DNA of 64,000 nucleotides from Kineosporia aurantiaca JCM 3230 (lineage in GTDB: Bacteria; Actinomycetota; Actinomycetes; Actinomycetales; Kineosporiaceae): NCBI GenBank assembly GCA_000719025.1, contig JODP01000006.1:558001-622000 (forward strand), in the 5' to 3' direction. How positions within the stretch are numbered: position 1 is the first letter of the stretch; every line of letters starts with the position of its first letter. The translations under genes were made by a program, and so were the position numbers. Of the stretch, positions 17,802 through 27,127 are shown in pieces. Below the pieces are notes generated by a model that saw only the letters and a list, made by a program, of their open reading frames with translations, made no database searches and was not told the origin of the DNA.

Positions 17802-18553
17802 TTCCCGCCGCCGGGAGCGAACGGGCTGTGGCGGGTCTGCACGTCGTGCGGGTCCGGTTCGCCGCGCCGGCGGCGGGGGCGCCAGATGGCCGGCAGGGCG
17901 ATGGCCACCAGCAGGGCCGGAGCGAGGTAGGTGGCGATCTGGCTGACCCCGGGCCGGCGCAGGAAGCGGATGCCCTCGCCGATCTTCGGGATCACCGTGT
18001 CCACCCGCCAGACCGTCCCACCCTCGAAATTGGCCACCCACGGGTCGTTCGCCGGATTCGCGTCGCCCTTGGTCTGGACCGTGAGGCTGCCGTCGGTCTC
18101 GGTCCTGATCGAGACGATGCGGTGGCTGACGATCCGGTTGTCCTGGATCGGGATGTGGTAGGTGATGATGTCGCCCGGCTTCAGGTCGTAGATCGCGACC
18201 CGGGTGTCCACCGCTACGTCTCCCGGCTTGATCTTCGGGACCATGCTTCCGGTCAGCATGGTCATGGTCTGGTAGGGGAACAGGTGTGGGCCGACGGCGA
18301 GGAACAGGAACAGGGCGAAAGCCAGGGTGCTGAGCAGATTCCCGAGCTGGTAGAGCAGCAGGGCGGGGAGGGACCGCCCGGCCGGGGAGGAGAACCGGCG
18401 TCGGGGGACCAGGGTCACCGAGGGGGTGATTCCCTGGCCCAGGCCCAATTCGGCCGCCCGGCCCTCACCCCGGACGATCTCGTCGAACGAGACCGATTCG
18501 GGAGAAACCGCTTCGGGGAGGTCGCGGACCGGCGCGGTGGTCACCACAGCCAT
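17798..18553 (-). CDS. SipW-type (ER-type) signal peptidase I
   Basis: 251 residues. The catalytic Ser lies in MLTGSMVPKIKPGD and the general base is a His in RIVSHRIVSI, which is the Ser/His arrangement of SipW and archaeal/ER signal peptidases rather than the Ser/Lys of ordinary LepB. There is one hydrophobic segment before the active site (LGNLLSTLAFALFLFLAVGP) and one near the C-terminus (ATYLAPALLVAIALPAIW). The gene sits between two secreted-protein genes, the classic context for a dedicated SipW that matures biofilm or spore-coat proteins. ATG at 18553. Confidence 0.85.
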   Translation of the reverse strand: MAVVTTAPVRDLPEAVSPESVSFDEIVRGEGRAAELGLGQGITPSVTLVPRRRFSSPAGRSLPALLLYQLGNLLSTLAFALFLFLAVGPHLFPYQTMTMLTGSMVPKIKPGDVAVDTRVAIYDLKPGDIITYHIPIQDNRIVSHRIVSIRTETDGSLTVQTKGDANPANDPWVANFEGGTVWRVDTVIPKIGEGIRFLRRPGVSQIATYLAPALLVAIALPAIWRPRRRRGEPDPHDVQTRHSPFAPGGGK

Positions 18554-18619
18554 GTCTCACGACCTCCCCGGGCGGTAGAACAGTTCCTCCCTCAGTGTCG
18601 GCCGGCGGGCGGGCGGAAT

Positions 18620-19237
18620 TTACTTGGCCGTCGCCGCCCGCTGAACACCGTTGAAGGTGAAGAGCAGCGTGCTGGTCTTGTTCTGGAAGGTGTTGTCGGC
18701 CGAGGTCGGCAGGCTGAGGGTGACCCGGAGGTGGTCGACGCCGCTCGCGGTCAGGGAGCTGATCCCGGTCAGGGCCGCGCCGGACTGGATCACCGGCACG
18801 CTGCTGACCAGGGTGGTCGGGCTGGCGCAGGTATAGGTGAAGGCCGGGGAGCTGCCGGACTCGGTCCAGGCGGTGGGGCAGGACTCGACCTTCAGCTGCA
18901 GACCGTTGGTGGTGTCGGTGTTCAGCACGCTGCTGGTGGTCGCGGTGGTCACCAGGGTCACGCTGGCCAGGTTCTGGTCACCGGTGTTGGTCAGGTCGAC
19001 GGCGCGCTGCATCGAGTCGCCGGGGACCAGGCCGGTGGCGCCCAGGGTCAGCCGGTTCGCCGCGCTGCCGGCGGTGCCGAGGGCGAGGTTCACGGTGCCG
19101 GTGGCCACCGTGGTGCTGGCACTGGTGGTGGCGGTGAAGGTACCGAAGGTGCCGAGCCCGGCCACGGTGGCCGCCGAGCCGAGGACGGCGACGGAAGCGA
19201 CGATCTTGCCGGTCATCGTGGTCAGTCCGAGCTTCAT
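18620..19237 (-). CDS. TasA/CalY-like secreted protein with SipW-type signal
   Basis: 205 residues; ATG at 19237 with GGGAGAG upstream. The N-terminus (KIVASVAVLGSAATVAGLGTFGTFTATTSASTTVATGTVNL, quoted by region only: residues about 11-50) follows the SipW-substrate pattern. That pattern is a hydrophobic stretch, GT-x-GTF, a short polar stretch, then a TGTVNLAL strand. The rest is a beta-rich domain with DLTNTGDQNLASV, as in TasA/camelysin proteins, where this strand order supports fibre formation. It is the first gene of a three-gene unit with its signal peptidase. Likely role: cell-surface or matrix fibre; a spore-surface role is possible. Polymerisation is not shown by the sequence. Confidence 0.72.
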   Translation of the reverse strand: MKLGLTTMTGKIVASVAVLGSAATVAGLGTFGTFTATTSASTTVATGTVNLALGTAGSAANRLTLGATGLVPGDSMQRAVDLTNTGDQNLASVTLVTTATTSSVLNTDTTNGLQLKVESCPTAWTESGSSPAFTYTCASPTTLVSSVPVIQSGAALTGISSLTASGVDHLRVTLSLPTSADNTFQNKTSTLLFTFNGVQRAATAK

Positions 19238-19333
19238 CTGCCGTGCTCTCCCTGCTGGCGGTGGACTCCCTGTCCCCCACTCCGTCGGCGGGGTGGCTCA
19301 GTTCCCAACCACCCCGCCGGCAAGGTTGACGCA

Positions 19334-19380
19334 AGCTTTCCTCAAGGCCTGCGCCTCCGGAGCTCCGCCTCAAGAAAGCT
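19334..19380 (-). terminator. Possible stem-loop after the oxidoreductase operon
   Basis: AGCTTTC (19334-19340) pairs with GAAAGCT (19374-19380). Inside it AGGC (19345-19348) pairs with GCCT (19367-19370), and the centre contains the palindrome CTCCGGAG. There is no U-tract. It sits between the stop of the ferredoxin-reductase-like gene and the TasA-like gene, both on the minus strand. Confidence 0.4.
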
Positions 19381-19398
19381 CCGCCCCAGGAACAGCCC

Positions 19399-20227
19399 TC
19401 AGGCGCCCGGCCCGAAGCGCTCGATCCGCACCTGGGCGGCCGGTACGCCCAGCTCGACGACCACCTGGGAGGCGTATTCGGCGAATCCGGCCGAACCGCA
19501 GATGTAGACGATCCGGTCGTCCGGCAGGGCGGCCAGCAGGGGCTCGACATCGGCCGCGGTGAGCCTGCCGGCCGGGCGCGGGTCACCGGCCGGGGCCTGA
19601 CGGGTGTGGATCACCGTGGTCTCCGGGCCGTAGCTGCCCTGGTAGTAGAGATCCTCCGGGCGGCGCACCGAGATCAGCAGCCGCAGCGGGGCCTCCTCGC
19701 CGGTGTCGTGCCAGTAGCGCCGCATCGCCATCAGCGGCACCACCCCCGACCCACCGCCGAGCAGCAGGACCGGGGTGTCGCCGCGCCAGATGAACCAGCC
19801 GCCGAACGGCCCGCGCAGTTCCACCTGGTCGCCGACCGCGATGTCGTCGTGCAGGTACGGCGAGACCTCGCCCTGCTCGATCCGCTCGACCGTCAGCTCC
19901 ACCTCCCTCCCGTCTTGGGGCGGCCGGGCCGGGGCGGAGGCGATGCTGTACGAGCGCTGGGCGGTGGAGCCGTCCGGCGCGGTCAGCCGGATGTCGTAGT
20001 GCTGGCCAGGCACGTGTCGGTCGACGGTCTCGCCGTCCCCGGCCTCGATCCGCAGCCGGAACGTCCGGGCCGTGGCGGTCTCGTCGTGCAGCGTGGTGAC
20101 CACGGCCGGGCGCCACTGCCGGCGCGCCCCGGAGGCCGGGGGGCGCCGCAGGGCCGGTCCCATCGTCGGCAGGGCGGGCAGACCAGGCAGGCCGTCCAGA
20201 CCGGGCAGGGAGGGGAACGGGGGGAGC

Positions 20228-20235
<8 letters not shown>
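19399..20235 (-). CDS. Ferredoxin reductase-like FAD/NAD(P)-binding oxidoreductase
   Basis: 278 residues. RSYSIASAP is the flavin-binding RxYS motif, LLLGGGSGVVPLMAM the nucleotide-binding loop, and YICGSAGFAEYASQVVVEL the C-terminal NAD(P)H contact, in the FNR-family order. There is no [2Fe-2S] ferredoxin cysteine motif. The GTG start at 20235 overlaps the preceding molybdopterin oxidoreductase stop by 8 nt, so the two are translationally coupled. The likely job is to pass electrons from NAD(P)H to the Mo enzyme, or in the reverse direction. The N-terminal 35 residues are Pro/Leu-rich linker. Confidence 0.85.
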
Positions 20236-20830
<595 letters not shown>

Positions 20831-20934
20831 GACTGATCCTCTCCAACACTTAAGCGGTTCAACGACGTTGGGTCTGTACCGGGCCCATTCTGCTACCCGC
20901 AGCATCATCGCAGGTAACGGCCGTATTCCAGGAA

Positions 20935-22284
20935 ATGGCAGGAAATTTGGGGTCCGGGCCGGGTAGCGCGATCCGGTTTCGGCTGCGCAAGATGGTCGGC
21001 GTGTCGGTCGAAGAGCTCGCCCAGGCGGCGGGTCCGGCGGCCGGGCCGGTGGCGGACGATCCTGACGGTCGCCCGATCACCGAGTCCGATGCCGAAGGCT
21101 GGATCCCCCGAACCTGTTTCAAGCACGGTCCGCCCCGCACCGTGGGCATCGAACTGGAGTTCCTGATCCATCGGGACGTGGATCCGCCGGAACACCTGGC
21201 GCCGGACAAACTCCACCGATTGCATGAGGAAATCCGCACCCGACCGCTGCGATCGAACTTCACGGTCGAGCCCGGTGGGCAGGTCGAGCTCAGCTCCCTC
21301 CCGGCCGACCAGGTGTCCGGCGCGATCGCCGATCTGGAAACGGATCTCGCGGTCCTGTCCGCCACCGTACAACGTCACGGCGCCCGGCTGGTCGGTACCG
21401 GCCTGGACTCGCTGCCCCAGCCCCCGCGGTTCCTGCGCGAACCCCGGTACGCGGCCATGGAGGAGTACTTCGACCGGACCGGCCGGGCCGGCCGGATGAT
21501 GATGCGCTCCAGCGCATCGGTGCAGGTCAACCTGGAGGCGGCGCGAACCGGCGCGGGCCCCGGCGACCTGCTGCGGCGCTGGGACCTGCTGCACGCGATC
21601 GGCCCTGCCCTCTCGGCCGCGTTCGGTCGTCCGAGCGGACATCCCGCCGCCGATCCGCGCCTGCGCGGGTATCGCCTGCTGCGACAGGGCATCTGGCGCA
21701 CGCTCGACCCGAAGCGCTGCCACGCCCCGGTGCCGGGCGGTGGTGAAACGCTTCAGGAGGCCTACACCCGCTGGGTTCTGGACGCGCCGCTGCTGGCCGT
21801 GCAGCGACTCGACCGGCCCTGGACGGCGCCGCGCGACCTGACCTTCCGGCAGTGGCTGCGCGAGGGTGTGCGCGCCGTGCCGGATGCCGGGCCGCCCACC
21901 CTGAAAGACCTGAAGTTCCATTTGACGACGCTTTTCCCTCCGGTTCGCGCCCGGGGTCACCTCGAGGTGCGGTACCTGGATGCCCAGCCGGGCCCGTGGT
22001 GGCGAGTGGCGGCCGGGGTGGTGGCCGCGCTGGCGGAGGACGACCGAGCGGCCGACGCGGCGCTGGCCGCGAGCGAACCGGTACGCGACGAGTGGGAACT
22101 CGCCGCCCGAGAAGGGCTGGCCGACCCCCGCATCCTTCGGGCCGCCCGCACCCTGCTGGACGAGGCCGCGCAGGCCCTGGAGCGGGACGGTCTGCCGGAC
22201 CTGGCGGCCAGGGCGGGGGAGTACCTCGACCAGGTGGCCCTGGCCCCCTTCCCGACGAACTTCAAGGAGGCATCCCCGTGCTGA
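20935..22284 (+). CDS. egtA: Glutamate-cysteine ligase EgtA (ergothioneine pathway)
   Basis: 449 residues, GCS2-like. Motifs include CFKHGPPRTVGIELEFLIH, the substrate-binding HRLHEEIRTRPL, and SSASVQVNLEA. EgtA makes gamma-glutamylcysteine, the sulfur donor for the EgtB step. Its neighbours egtB, egtC and egtD in order make the assignment firm. The start is uncertain: ATG at 20935 has only a weak AGG 3 nt upstream, and ATG at 20992 is a good alternative close to the conserved start of the family. It is divergent from the molybdopterin oxidoreductase gene across about 100 bp. Confidence 0.92.
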   Translation: MAGNLGSGPGSAIRFRLRKMVGVSVEELAQAAGPAAGPVADDPDGRPITESDAEGWIPRTCFKHGPPRTVGIELEFLIHRDVDPPEHLAPDKLHRLHEEIRTRPLRSNFTVEPGGQVELSSLPADQVSGAIADLETDLAVLSATVQRHGARLVGTGLDSLPQPPRFLREPRYAAMEEYFDRTGRAGRMMMRSSASVQVNLEAARTGAGPGDLLRRWDLLHAIGPALSAAFGRPSGHPAADPRLRGYRLLRQGIWRTLDPKRCHAPVPGGGETLQEAYTRWVLDAPLLAVQRLDRPWTAPRDLTFRQWLREGVRAVPDAGPPTLKDLKFHLTTLFPPVRARGHLEVRYLDAQPGPWWRVAAGVVAALAEDDRAADAALAASEPVRDEWELAAREGLADPRILRAARTLLDEAAQALERDGLPDLAARAGEYLDQVALAPFPTNFKEASPC

Positions 22285-23612
22285 AGGACAACCCGGCCGA
22301 ACTGGACGGATCCGAGCTGCGCGACCGCCTGGCCGCCGACCTGATCCGGGCCCGTGAGCGCACGAAACTGCTGACCACGGTGGATGATGCGGAGCTGCTG
22401 CATCAACACTCGCCGCTGATGTCGCCGCTGGTCTGGGACCTGGCCCACATCGGCAACCAGGAGGAGCTGTGGCTGCTGCGCGACGTGGCGGGCCGGGACC
22501 CGCTGCTGCCGGAGACCGTGGACCAGCTGTACGACGCGTTCCAGCACCCGCGCAAGGACCGGCCGAGCCTGCCTCTGCTGGAGCCGGTCCCGTCCCGAAG
22601 GTACGTGGACGACGTGCGGGGCAAGGTCCTCGACCTTTTGGAACGGATCCCGCTGCACGGACGTCCATTGCTGGACAAGGGTTTTGCGTTCGGCATGATC
22701 GTCCAGCACGAACAACAGCACGACGAGACCATGCTCGCCACGCACCAGCTGCGGGCCGGTGAGGCCGTGCTCACGGCGGCCCCCGCGCCCGGTGGGGCGG
22801 ACCTGCCCGGCGAGGTCCGGATTCCCGGCGGGTCGTTCACCATGGGCACCGACGTCGAGCCCTGGGCGCTGGACAACGAGCGGCCGGCCCATGCCGTCGA
22901 CGTGCCGGAGTTCTTCATCGACACCACACCGGTAACCAACGGGGCCTACCTCAGATTCATTGAGGACGGAGGGTACGACGATCCGCGGTGGTGGGACGCG
23001 GTGGGCTGGCGGCACCGGCAGGAGGCCGGGGTGGTCGCTCCGCAGTTCTGGAACCGCGAGGGAAGTGTCTGGACCCGAAGGGTTTTCGGTCGGGTCGAGC
23101 CGCTGCGGGAAGAGCAGCCGGTGGTCCACGTGAACTGGTACGAGGCCGACGCCTACGCCCGCTGGGCCGGTCGGCGGCTGCCGACCGAGCCGGAGTGGGA
23201 GAAGGCGGCCCGGTTCGACCCGGTCAGCGGCCGCTCCCGCCGATTCCCCTGGGGCGATCAGGACCCGACGTCGGAGCACGCCAACCTGGCTCAGCGACAC
23301 CTGGAGCCGGCGGGTGCGGGCGCTTATCCGGCCGGCGCCTCCGCGCTCGGGGTGCGCCAGCTGATCGGGGACGTGTGGGAATGGACGTCGAGCATCTTCG
23401 ACGGCTACCCGGGTTTCCGCGCCTGGCCCTACCGGGAGTACTCGGAGGTGTTCTTCCGGGACGGGTACCGGGTGCTTCGCGGCGGGTCGTTCGGCTCGGA
23501 TCCGTCGGTCGCCCGGGCCACCTTCCGCAACTGGGACTACCCGATCCGGCGGCAGATCTTCAGTGGCTTCCGCACCGCCCGCTCCCTTACCTCGGAAGAG
23601 CTCGATGTGTAG
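22278..23612 (+). CDS. egtB: Ergothioneine biosynthesis protein EgtB (iron-dependent C-S bond-forming enzyme)
   Basis: About 444 residues from GTG at 22278, with AAGGAGG 7 nt upstream; the start overlaps the egtA stop by 7 nt. The N-terminal DinB-like half holds the iron-binding histidines (WDLAHIGNQEE and QHEQQHDET). The C-terminal half is a formylglycine-generating-enzyme/sulfatase-modifying fold (GDVWEWTSSIFDGYPGF, YRVLRGGSF). EgtB joins hercynine to gamma-glutamylcysteine using O2 to give the sulfoxide. The frame is open further upstream, but that part lies within egtA. Confidence 0.95.
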   Translation: MLKDNPAELDGSELRDRLAADLIRARERTKLLTTVDDAELLHQHSPLMSPLVWDLAHIGNQEELWLLRDVAGRDPLLPETVDQLYDAFQHPRKDRPSLPLLEPVPSRRYVDDVRGKVLDLLERIPLHGRPLLDKGFAFGMIVQHEQQHDETMLATHQLRAGEAVLTAAPAPGGADLPGEVRIPGGSFTMGTDVEPWALDNERPAHAVDVPEFFIDTTPVTNGAYLRFIEDGGYDDPRWWDAVGWRHRQEAGVVAPQFWNREGSVWTRRVFGRVEPLREEQPVVHVNWYEADAYARWAGRRLPTEPEWEKAARFDPVSGRSRRFPWGDQDPTSEHANLAQRHLEPAGAGAYPAGASALGVRQLIGDVWEWTSSIFDGYPGFRAWPYREYSEVFFRDGYRVLRGGSFGSDPSVARATFRNWDYPIRRQIFSGFRTARSLTSEELDV

Positions 23613-24339
23613 ACATCTGGCCTACGTGGGGGCCGAGATCCGGATCGGTGAGCTGGTCAGCGATCCGCCGTTCGCCCTGACCCGGCAGGCCTGGGCCCCG
23701 CGGCGGCAGACCCACGGCACGATGAACGTGGACGGGTTCGGGCTCGGCTGGTACTCCACCGGCGACCCGGCCCCGGCCCGGCACCGCGGGGAAGGTCCGG
23801 TCTGGGGCGACGAGACGTTCGCCGACCTGGCCCGCACCGTGCGGACCGGCGGCCTGCTGGCGGCGGTCCGGTCGAGCACCGAGGGCATGGTCTCCGGGCG
23901 CGGCGCGGCCGCCCCGTTCCGCTCCGGGCCCTGGCTGTTCAGCCACAACGGGGCCCTGCCGGGCTGGCCGGAGTCGGGGGCCGAGCTGGTCAAGGAGCTC
24001 GACCCGGCCCGGTTGCTGCGGCTGGACGCCCCGACCGACGCGGCCGCGCTCTGGGCCCTGACGCTGGACCAGTTGGACGCGGGCCGGCCGCCCGGAGAGG
24101 CGCTCGCCCAGGTCGTGCGGCGGACCCTGGAGATCACCGGAGGCCGGGTCAACCTGCTGCTGACCGACGGGCGCCGGATCGCAGGTACCACTGCCGGGGC
24201 CAGCCTCTGCTACCGGGAACTACCGGGCGGCGTGGTGGTGGCCTCGGAGGCCTACGACGACGCCGAGAACTGGCACGACCTGCCCGACGATCACCTGATC
24301 ACTGTCGAAGGCGACGAGGTCGTCGTCCAGAAGTTATGA
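23605..24339 (+). CDS. egtC: EgtC, class II glutamine amidotransferase-like amidohydrolase
   Basis: 244 residues; ATG at 23605 with GGAAGAG 4 nt upstream, overlapping the egtB stop by 8 nt. Cys2 (MCRHLAYVG) becomes the N-terminal nucleophile after Met removal. DGFGLGWYSTGDP, VRSSTEGMVSG and FSHNGALPGWP are the N-terminal-nucleophile hydrolase blocks. EgtC removes the glutamate from the gamma-glutamyl hercynylcysteine sulfoxide made by EgtB. Confidence 0.95.
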   Translation: MCRHLAYVGAEIRIGELVSDPPFALTRQAWAPRRQTHGTMNVDGFGLGWYSTGDPAPARHRGEGPVWGDETFADLARTVRTGGLLAAVRSSTEGMVSGRGAAAPFRSGPWLFSHNGALPGWPESGAELVKELDPARLLRLDAPTDAAALWALTLDQLDAGRPPGEALAQVVRRTLEITGGRVNLLLTDGRRIAGTTAGASLCYRELPGGVVVASEAYDDAENWHDLPDDHLITVEGDEVVVQKL

Positions 24340-24346
24340 GAGGCAG

Positions 24347-25330
24347 ATGGCCTACCGGTTCACCGACCTGTTGCCCGCCGACTTCGCCGACCGCAGCCTG
24401 CGGGAGGACGTCCGCACCGGACTGACCGCGGACCCGAAATGGCTTCCGCCGAAATGGTTCTACGACAAGACCGGCAGTGCCCTGTTCGAGGACATTACGC
24501 GGTTGCCGGAGTACTACCCGACCCGGAGCGAGCGGGCCATTCTGCAGACCCACGCGGCCGGGATCGTCCGTTCGTCGAAGGCCCGGCACCTGGTCGAGCT
24601 TGGATCGGGCTCGTCGGAGAAGACCCGCTTGTTGCTGGACCATCTGGCCGACGGGGAAAACGTCTACACCGCGCTGGATGTCAGTGGCAGCGCCTTGCGG
24701 CAGGCCGCCGAGAGTCTGGCCGGGAACTATCCGGGACTGCGGATCGAGGCGGTGCGGGCTGATTTCGAGCAGCACCTGGCCCAGGTGCTGCGGGACCCGC
24801 TGACCGGGCGGGGCGCGGGCGGGCGGCTGGTGGCGTTCCTCGGCGGCACGATCGGCAACCTGCGCCCGGCCGAACGCCAGGTCTTCCTGGGCTCGGTGCG
24901 GGCCGGGCTGGAGGCAGGTGACGCCTTCCTCCTCGGCGCCGATCTGGTGAAGTCCCCGAAGGTGCTGGTGCCGGCCTACGACGACGCGGCCGGGGTGACG
25001 GCGGCCTTCAACCTGAACCTGCTGCAGGTGCTGAACCAGCGGCTGGGGGCCGATTTCGACCCGGAGACGTTCCGGCACCGGGCGGTCTGGAACGAGGACG
25101 AGGCCTGGATCGAGATGCGGCTGCGGGCCACCCGGCCCCTCGCGGTGCGGTTCGAGAATCTCGACCTGAGCTTAGTTTTCGCCCAAGGTGAGGAGCTGCG
25201 TACCGAGATCTCCGCGAAGTTCACCCGGGCGCGACTCGAACAGGAGTTCACCGCATCGGGTTTTCGTCCGGACGGCTGGTGGACCGATCCCGGTGACCGG
25301 TTCTCGCTCTCCCTCTGGCGGCCCGCCTAG
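24347..25330 (+). CDS. egtD: L-histidine N-alpha-methyltransferase EgtD
   Basis: 327 residues, SAM-dependent. PKWLPPKWFYDKTGSALFEDI and TRLPEYYPTRSERAIL are strongly conserved in EgtD, and LVELGSGSSEKTRLLLDHL is the SAM-binding loop. It trimethylates histidine to hercynine, the first committed step. ATG 7 nt after the egtC stop, with GAGAGGC close upstream. The stop overlaps the convergent gene's stop: the palindrome CTAG at 25327-25330 gives both. No egtE (PLP lyase) follows, so the last step must be encoded elsewhere or replaced by a non-enzymatic or other lyase reaction. Confidence 0.95.
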   Translation: MAYRFTDLLPADFADRSLREDVRTGLTADPKWLPPKWFYDKTGSALFEDITRLPEYYPTRSERAILQTHAAGIVRSSKARHLVELGSGSSEKTRLLLDHLADGENVYTALDVSGSALRQAAESLAGNYPGLRIEAVRADFEQHLAQVLRDPLTGRGAGGRLVAFLGGTIGNLRPAERQVFLGSVRAGLEAGDAFLLGADLVKSPKVLVPAYDDAAGVTAAFNLNLLQVLNQRLGADFDPETFRHRAVWNEDEAWIEMRLRATRPLAVRFENLDLSLVFAQGEELRTEISAKFTRARLEQEFTASGFRPDGWWTDPGDRFSLSLWRPA

Positions 25331-26874
25331 TAGTGCGAGTCCAGCTCCCGGGCCATCCGGGCCTGGACCTCGAGGATCTCCTGGATCCGCATCTGCACCG
25401 AGTCCATCTGGCCGATGATCTCGCTGGTGCTCTGGATCCCGGTGGCGACCGACTTGGCGTTGGTCTGGATCGCGGCGATCTGCTCGGCCACCTGCCCGGT
25501 GGCCCGGGCGGTCTCCTGGGCCAGGTCCTTGACCTCGCTGGCGACCACCGCGAAACCCTTGCCGGCGTCCCCGGCCCGGGCCGCCTCGATCGTCGCGTTC
25601 AGGGCCAGCAGGTTGGTCTGGTCGGCGATGTTCGAGATGATCTTGATGACGTCACCGATCGCCGCCGACGCCGCTCCCAGGCTGTCCACCTCCCCGGTCA
25701 TGTCACCGGCCCGGCCGACCGCCTCGCCGGCCACCCGGGTGGCGTCCTGGGTGGCCACCCGCAACTGGTCCACGGTCTCCAGCAGGGCCCGGGCACCGTT
25801 CTGCTCGCTCTCGGCCCGGCTGATCGTCTCCAGCCGCTGCGAGACCAGCTGCTGCACGTTGCGCAGCGCGCTCATCCGGGACTCGGACAGGGTGATCGTC
25901 TCGGTGGTGAAGAAGTCCATCGTGCCGACCACCCGGCCGCCGATGATGATCGGGAAGCAGATCCCGGACTTCACCCCGGCCCGGCCCGCCGCGGGGGCCC
26001 GCACGCAGTCGGTCAGGTCGGCCAGGTTGGGCACGAACACCAGGTCGCGGGCCCGCCAGGCACGACCCGAGAGGCCCACCCCCTCGGCGAAGCTGGCGGC
26101 CAGGGTGACCTGGCGGAACTCCTCACCGGCGGAGCCCGACTCGAGCTCGAACCGGAGCACGTCCTCGCCGTCCCCGATGGTCCAGTAGGAGCCGTAGGCC
26201 CAGCCGAAGGCCTCGCGCACCGTCTCCAGGGCCAGCCGGGTGCAACCGGCCGCGTCGGCGGCCTGGTTCAGCTTGCTGACCACCTCGGTCACCGCCAGCC
26301 GGTCGTCCGCCACCTCCTGCAGCTGGGCCTGGGCGATGGCCCGGTAGACGGCCATGTCGGCCAATTTGGCGATCTCGATGATCTTCTCCCGCCGGCCCGG
26401 TTGGGCGGCGATCGGTCTGGCGGCGAAGTACTCCAGGACGCCCCGCACCTGACCCTGGTTCTGCACCGGGTAGAACATCCCCGAGACCATGCCCAGGTTG
26501 CGCGCGGCCTGGGACCGGACCGAGGTCGCGGCGGTGGCCAGGTCCTCGACGAACAGCGGCTCTCCGGTGCGGAAGGTCCGGCCGACCAGACTGGCGTCCA
26601 CCGAGTTGCGCTTGCCGGGGAAGGCCGCGGCCATTCCCGAGGCGATGCTGCCGGTCTCGTGGATCATCCGCAGCTCACCGTTCGCCTCCGGCAGCCAGGC
26701 GGCGCCGTAGTCGACCCCGCTGGCCCGGACGAAGGCGTCCACCGCGATCCGGTAGGCACTCTCCTCGTTGGTCACCGAGTCCAGGGCCTCGATCACCTCG
26801 GCGTAGGTCTCCACGTCCCGCGGTGCCGAGCCCTGCATCATCGGTGTGCCGCCGGCACGCCTCTTGCCAAACAC
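25327..26874 (-). CDS. Soluble GAF-domain methyl-accepting chemotaxis-like protein
   Basis: About 515 residues. Two GAF-like regions (AYRIAVDAFVRASGVDYGAAW through YFAARPIAAQ, and CTRLALETVREAFGWAYGSYW through VGTMDFFTTE) come first. They are followed by a coiled-coil signalling domain with the chemoreceptor hairpin tip KIISNIADQTNLLALNATIE and GKGFAVVASEVKDLA. There is no transmembrane segment, so it is cytoplasmic. No cheA or cheW is nearby. In non-motile actinomycetes such proteins may act in non-chemotactic signalling. GTG at 26874 is preferred: GGGAG lies 7 nt upstream. A GTG at 26877 is also possible. Confidence 0.85.
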   Translation of the reverse strand: MFGKRRAGGTPMMQGSAPRDVETYAEVIEALDSVTNEESAYRIAVDAFVRASGVDYGAAWLPEANGELRMIHETGSIASGMAAAFPGKRNSVDASLVGRTFRTGEPLFVEDLATAATSVRSQAARNLGMVSGMFYPVQNQGQVRGVLEYFAARPIAAQPGRREKIIEIAKLADMAVYRAIAQAQLQEVADDRLAVTEVVSKLNQAADAAGCTRLALETVREAFGWAYGSYWTIGDGEDVLRFELESGSAGEEFRQVTLAASFAEGVGLSGRAWRARDLVFVPNLADLTDCVRAPAAGRAGVKSGICFPIIIGGRVVGTMDFFTTETITLSESRMSALRNVQQLVSQRLETISRAESEQNGARALLETVDQLRVATQDATRVAGEAVGRAGDMTGEVDSLGAASAAIGDVIKIISNIADQTNLLALNATIEAARAGDAGKGFAVVASEVKDLAQETARATGQVAEQIAAIQTNAKSVATGIQSTSEIIGQMDSVQMRIQEILEVQARMARELDSHY

Positions 26875-26968
26875 CACGGAACTCCCATCCCCAAGGTCCA
26901 GACGGCGCAGTGCACCACCTGAACCATGGGATCGGCCGCCCACCCCCCGGCCTTGACCCGAACCACCC

Positions 26969-27109
26969 CGTGATCATGGAGAACTTCCCCCGTGATCATG
27001 GAGAACTTCCCCCGTGATCATGGAGAACTTTCCCCGTGATCATGGAGAACTTTCCCCGTGATCATGGAAGAAAAGTCCATGATCACGGGGGAGAAAGTCC
27101 ATGATCACG
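26969..27109. repeat. CGTGATCATG array 2: five forward and two reverse units, 22-bp period
   Basis: CGTGATCATG starts at 26969, 26991, 27013, 27035 and 27057, exactly every 22 bp. The reverse form CATGATCACG starts at 27078 and 27100. The forward spacers between units are nearly identical (GAGAACTT plus a C/T-rich tail), so this array is more uniform than array 1. It lies between the 5' end of the GAF/MCP-like gene and the 3' end of ppc, both on the minus strand. Confidence 0.92.
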
Positions 27110-27127
27110 AGGGGCTTTGGGGGGGGA

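Noticed and set aside
20860..20870. An operator CAACG-A-CGTTG in the egtA upstream region
   Set aside because: The arms are only 5 bp, which is expected by chance at this length. No further support.
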